Origin: CALODL01 sp942492115
GTDB lineage: Bacteria > Planctomycetota > Phycisphaerae > UBA1845 > CAIVHJ01
DNA: 64,000 bases
Direction: 5' to 3'
Assembly: GCA_942492115.1 (NCBI GenBank)
Contig: CALODL010000035.1
Coordinates: forward strand, 1 to 64,000
Shown: one piece after another, positions 62,380 through 64,000 of the stretch
Layout of the letters: every line of letters begins with the position of its first letter
Numbering within the stretch: position 1 is the stretch's first letter
Made by a program: the position numbers and the translations under genes
The notes under the pieces: generated by a model
What the model was told of the DNA's origin: nothing
The model's input: the letters and a program-made list of their open reading frames with translations, nothing else
The model's database searches: none

Positions 62380-62845
62380 CTTTTCTTTCCTGTTCGTTGA
62401 CGTGGGCTACGATCCAACTCTTTACTTTCAGGATCGCAAATGAAAGTGGCCGTCAATTCCGACCAAAGAAGGAGAAAGGCGATCGGGTCAAGGCATGATG
62501 CAGGCAGGTTCACTCGCTACTTCCAAGGCCACGGCTCGTCATTCAACCAATAAAATCATACTATGAATCGTCACATTAACCAGTGCGTTATGCAAGAACT
62601 CCCGAGTGCCGATTTGTGCATTGGGAGCCATGGGCTTGCGTGAGTCCGCATAGGCTTGAAAGTCCGATGTTCACACAACCGCATAAGGCGCTCCAACAGG
62701 AACCAAGTCGCGACTCAGCGGAATGGATGAACCGCTGATGGGGCACCTGTTTTGTTCAGCGAAACCGTGAACAACAACCACGGTGGTCACGGTCCTCGAA
62801 GCGCACACAGCGTGCTCGGCGCGCAACACAAAAGGAACCCTGTCG
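62380..62845. promoter_or_regulatory. Shared upstream region of the RRM and flavodoxin-like genes
   Basis: No gene in these ~465 bases. AT-rich DNA at 62540-62580 (TCATACTATGAATCG on the plus strand) is the best promoter candidate, but I cannot place -35/-10 hexamers with confidence on either strand. The RRM leader would be about 180 nt if transcription starts there. The right half leads into the ribosome binding site AAAGGAACCC of the next gene. Confidence 0.3.
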
Positions 62846-63592
62846 ATGCCGCTCAACGATCAGCAGAAAGAACTGTGTTCGACCAGCACCTGGAACTTTT
62901 CCGACCTCAAGGCCCTGTTTCTCAACTGTACGCTCAAGAAGTCACCCGAGTTATCGCACACCCAGGGACTGATCGACATATCGAAGTCCATCCTGGAGGA
63001 AAATCACGTCGCAGTAGACGTGCTGCGGCCGATTGATTACGACATCGCGACGGGCGTGTACTCCGACATGACGGCGCACGGTTGGGACAGCGATGCGTGG
63101 CCGGAGATCTACGCTCGTGTCGAGGCCGCCGACATTCTGGTTCTGGGATCATCGATCTGGCTCGGAGAGAAGACTTCGGTGTGCACGCGTGTCATCGAGC
63201 GCCTGTACGCCAATTCGGGCATTCTCAACAACGTGGGTCAATACGCGTACTACGGGCGGGTCGGCGGGTGTCTGATTACCGGAAACGAAGATGGCGCCAA
63301 ACATTGCGCCATGAACATCCTCTACTCTCTGCAGCATCTCGGCTATGTCATACCACCCCAGGCTGATGCTGCGTGGTTGGGTGAGGCCGGGCCTGGACCG
63401 TCCTACCTCGATCCGGGCTCGGGCGGCCCCGAGAACGACTTCACGAATCGCAACACGACATTCATGACCTGGAACCTCCTGCATCTCGCGCGTATGCTGA
63501 AGGATGCCGGCGGCATTCCAGCACACGGCAATCAGCGCTCCAAGTGGGACGCCGGCTGTCGCTTTGATTATTCGAATCCGGAGCACCGCTAG
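62846..63592 (+). CDS. Flavodoxin-fold NAD(P)H-dependent reductase-like protein
   Basis: 248 aa, cytoplasmic. The N-terminal beta-strand and loop LKALFLNCTLKKSPELSHTQ matches the FMN phosphate loop of the flavodoxin-like NAD(P)H-quinone reductase family. ILVLGSSIWLGEKTS is the middle FMN-contact loop, and YYGRVGGCLITGNEDGAKH the following one. Probably an FMN-dependent reductase. ATG 62846 follows AAAGGAACCC; frames with upstream starts lack support. Several short intergenic bases separate it from the final kinase gene. Confidence 0.85.
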   Translation: MPLNDQQKELCSTSTWNFSDLKALFLNCTLKKSPELSHTQGLIDISKSILEENHVAVDVLRPIDYDIATGVYSDMTAHGWDSDAWPEIYARVEAADILVLGSSIWLGEKTSVCTRVIERLYANSGILNNVGQYAYYGRVGGCLITGNEDGAKHCAMNILYSLQHLGYVIPPQADAAWLGEAGPGPSYLDPGSGGPENDFTNRNTTFMTWNLLHLARMLKDAGGIPAHGNQRSKWDAGCRFDYSNPEHR

Positions 63593-63719
63593 GAACCTCT
63601 ACGTGCAACTATTGTTGGTCACAAAGATAAGCTGGTGCAGCGTCTGCACATTTTTCGTGTACTTGAGTAGTGGGGTGGGTTCCCCTCGCGGGGCCGGTAG
63701 CATTTCTTGAAAGCAAGCC

Positions 63720-64000
63720 ATGTCATTGGAAAGTGGTGCACAGGTTGGGCAGTATGAGATTGTCGAGATGCTTGGCGTGGGCGGTATGGGTGAGGTCTAT
63801 CGAGCGCGTGACACCCGGCTCGATCGCGATGTGGCCATCAAGATCCTTCCAGCCACGTTGACCAACGATTCAGAGCGCGTAGCTCGCTTTGAACGTGAAG
63901 CCAAACTTCTCGCGTCGCTGAACCATTCCAACATCGGAGCCATCTACGACTTCGATCACGTCGATGACATCCGCTTCCTGGTGCTCGAGTTCGTCGAGGG
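63720..64000 (+). CDS. Ser/Thr protein kinase, N-terminal part (runs off the window)
   Basis: Partial gene: the ATG at 63720 begins MSLESGAQVGQYEIVEMLG. The glycine loop GVGGMGEVYRARD and the VAIK motif (the ATP-binding Lys in DVAIKILPA) are visible, followed by the start of the N-lobe alphaC region (RFEREAKLLASLNHSNI). No stop occurs before the end of the window. Typical Hanks-type planctomycete kinase, probably with further domains downstream. Confidence 0.9.
   Translation, partial: MSLESGAQVGQYEIVEMLGVGGMGEVYRARDTRLDRDVAIKILPATLTNDSERVARFEREAKLLASLNHSNIGAIYDFDHVDDIRFLVLEFVE

Noticed and set aside
60580..62400. A 606-codon plus-strand open frame
   Set aside because: Antisense to the esterase and RRM genes, both of which have motifs.

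Overview
This window looks like a chromosomal segment of a planctomycete (Planctomycetota, Phycisphaerae-like). The taxonomy is inferred from gene content only: a giant secreted protein made of D-C-N-x-N-G repeats with a C-terminal dockerin, a second dockerin-like secreted protein, Ser/Thr kinases (one fused to WD40 repeats), a mitochondrial/spirochaete-type (spd) EF-G, DUF1570 and NPCBM domains, many lipoproteins, and IPTL-like C-terminal sorting tails. The DNA is GC-rich. No rRNA, CRISPR array, integrase or transposase was found.

Layout. 0.2-5.3 kb: a five-gene export operon (HlyD-type adaptor, LolD/MacB-type ATPase, two FtsX-type permeases, a lipoprotein). 5.5-19.2 kb: a methyltransferase, secreted and lipoprotein enzymes, the D-C-N repeat protein, an HAD lipoprotein, a membrane glycosyltransferase with an NPCBM domain, a beta-helix lipoprotein and a serine hydrolase. 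19.7-27 kb: housekeeping genes, namely spd-type EF-G, MsrAB, TerC and Tex (Tex with an apparent frameshift). 27-29.1 kb: repeat-rich locus A with one four-helix-bundle (FHB, S23/IVS family) gene. 29.3-40.6 kb: small redox and zinc proteins, LEA-type and secreted proteins, and a WD40 Ser/Thr kinase. 40.6-41.6 kb: a minus-strand RNA gene cluster with a candidate small RNA, three tRNAs with leucine anticodons but short variable loops, and a Tyr-anticodon tRNA without a D-arm. 41.7-43.3 kb: an aminotransferase-like protein and a YjbR-like protein. 43.4-46.4 kb: repeat locus B with four tandem units, two of which carry identical FHB genes. 46.5-64 kb: a PfkB kinase, an HhH protein, a DAACS symporter, a metalloprotease, a PEP-utilising (rifampin phosphotransferase-like) enzyme, an ATP-grasp/metallopeptidase pair, an acyltransferase, a large esterase, an RRM protein, a flavodoxin-like protein and the start of another kinase.

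The most promising undescribed system is the FHB element family. Locus A (minus strand) and locus B (plus strand) share the same order: a ~340-400 bp structured repeat, a GC-rich degenerate tandem array, a ~180 bp block, the FHB gene, then the repeat again. The noncoding parts are diverged but align block by block, and the repeat carries a hairpin whose two arms have changed together. Relics of the repeat lie next to other genes at 15.5 and 22.0 kb. The second candidate is the tRNA cluster, whose three leucine anticodons sit in type I scaffolds where bacteria normally use type II.

All alignments here were made by eye. No database search or folding program was run.
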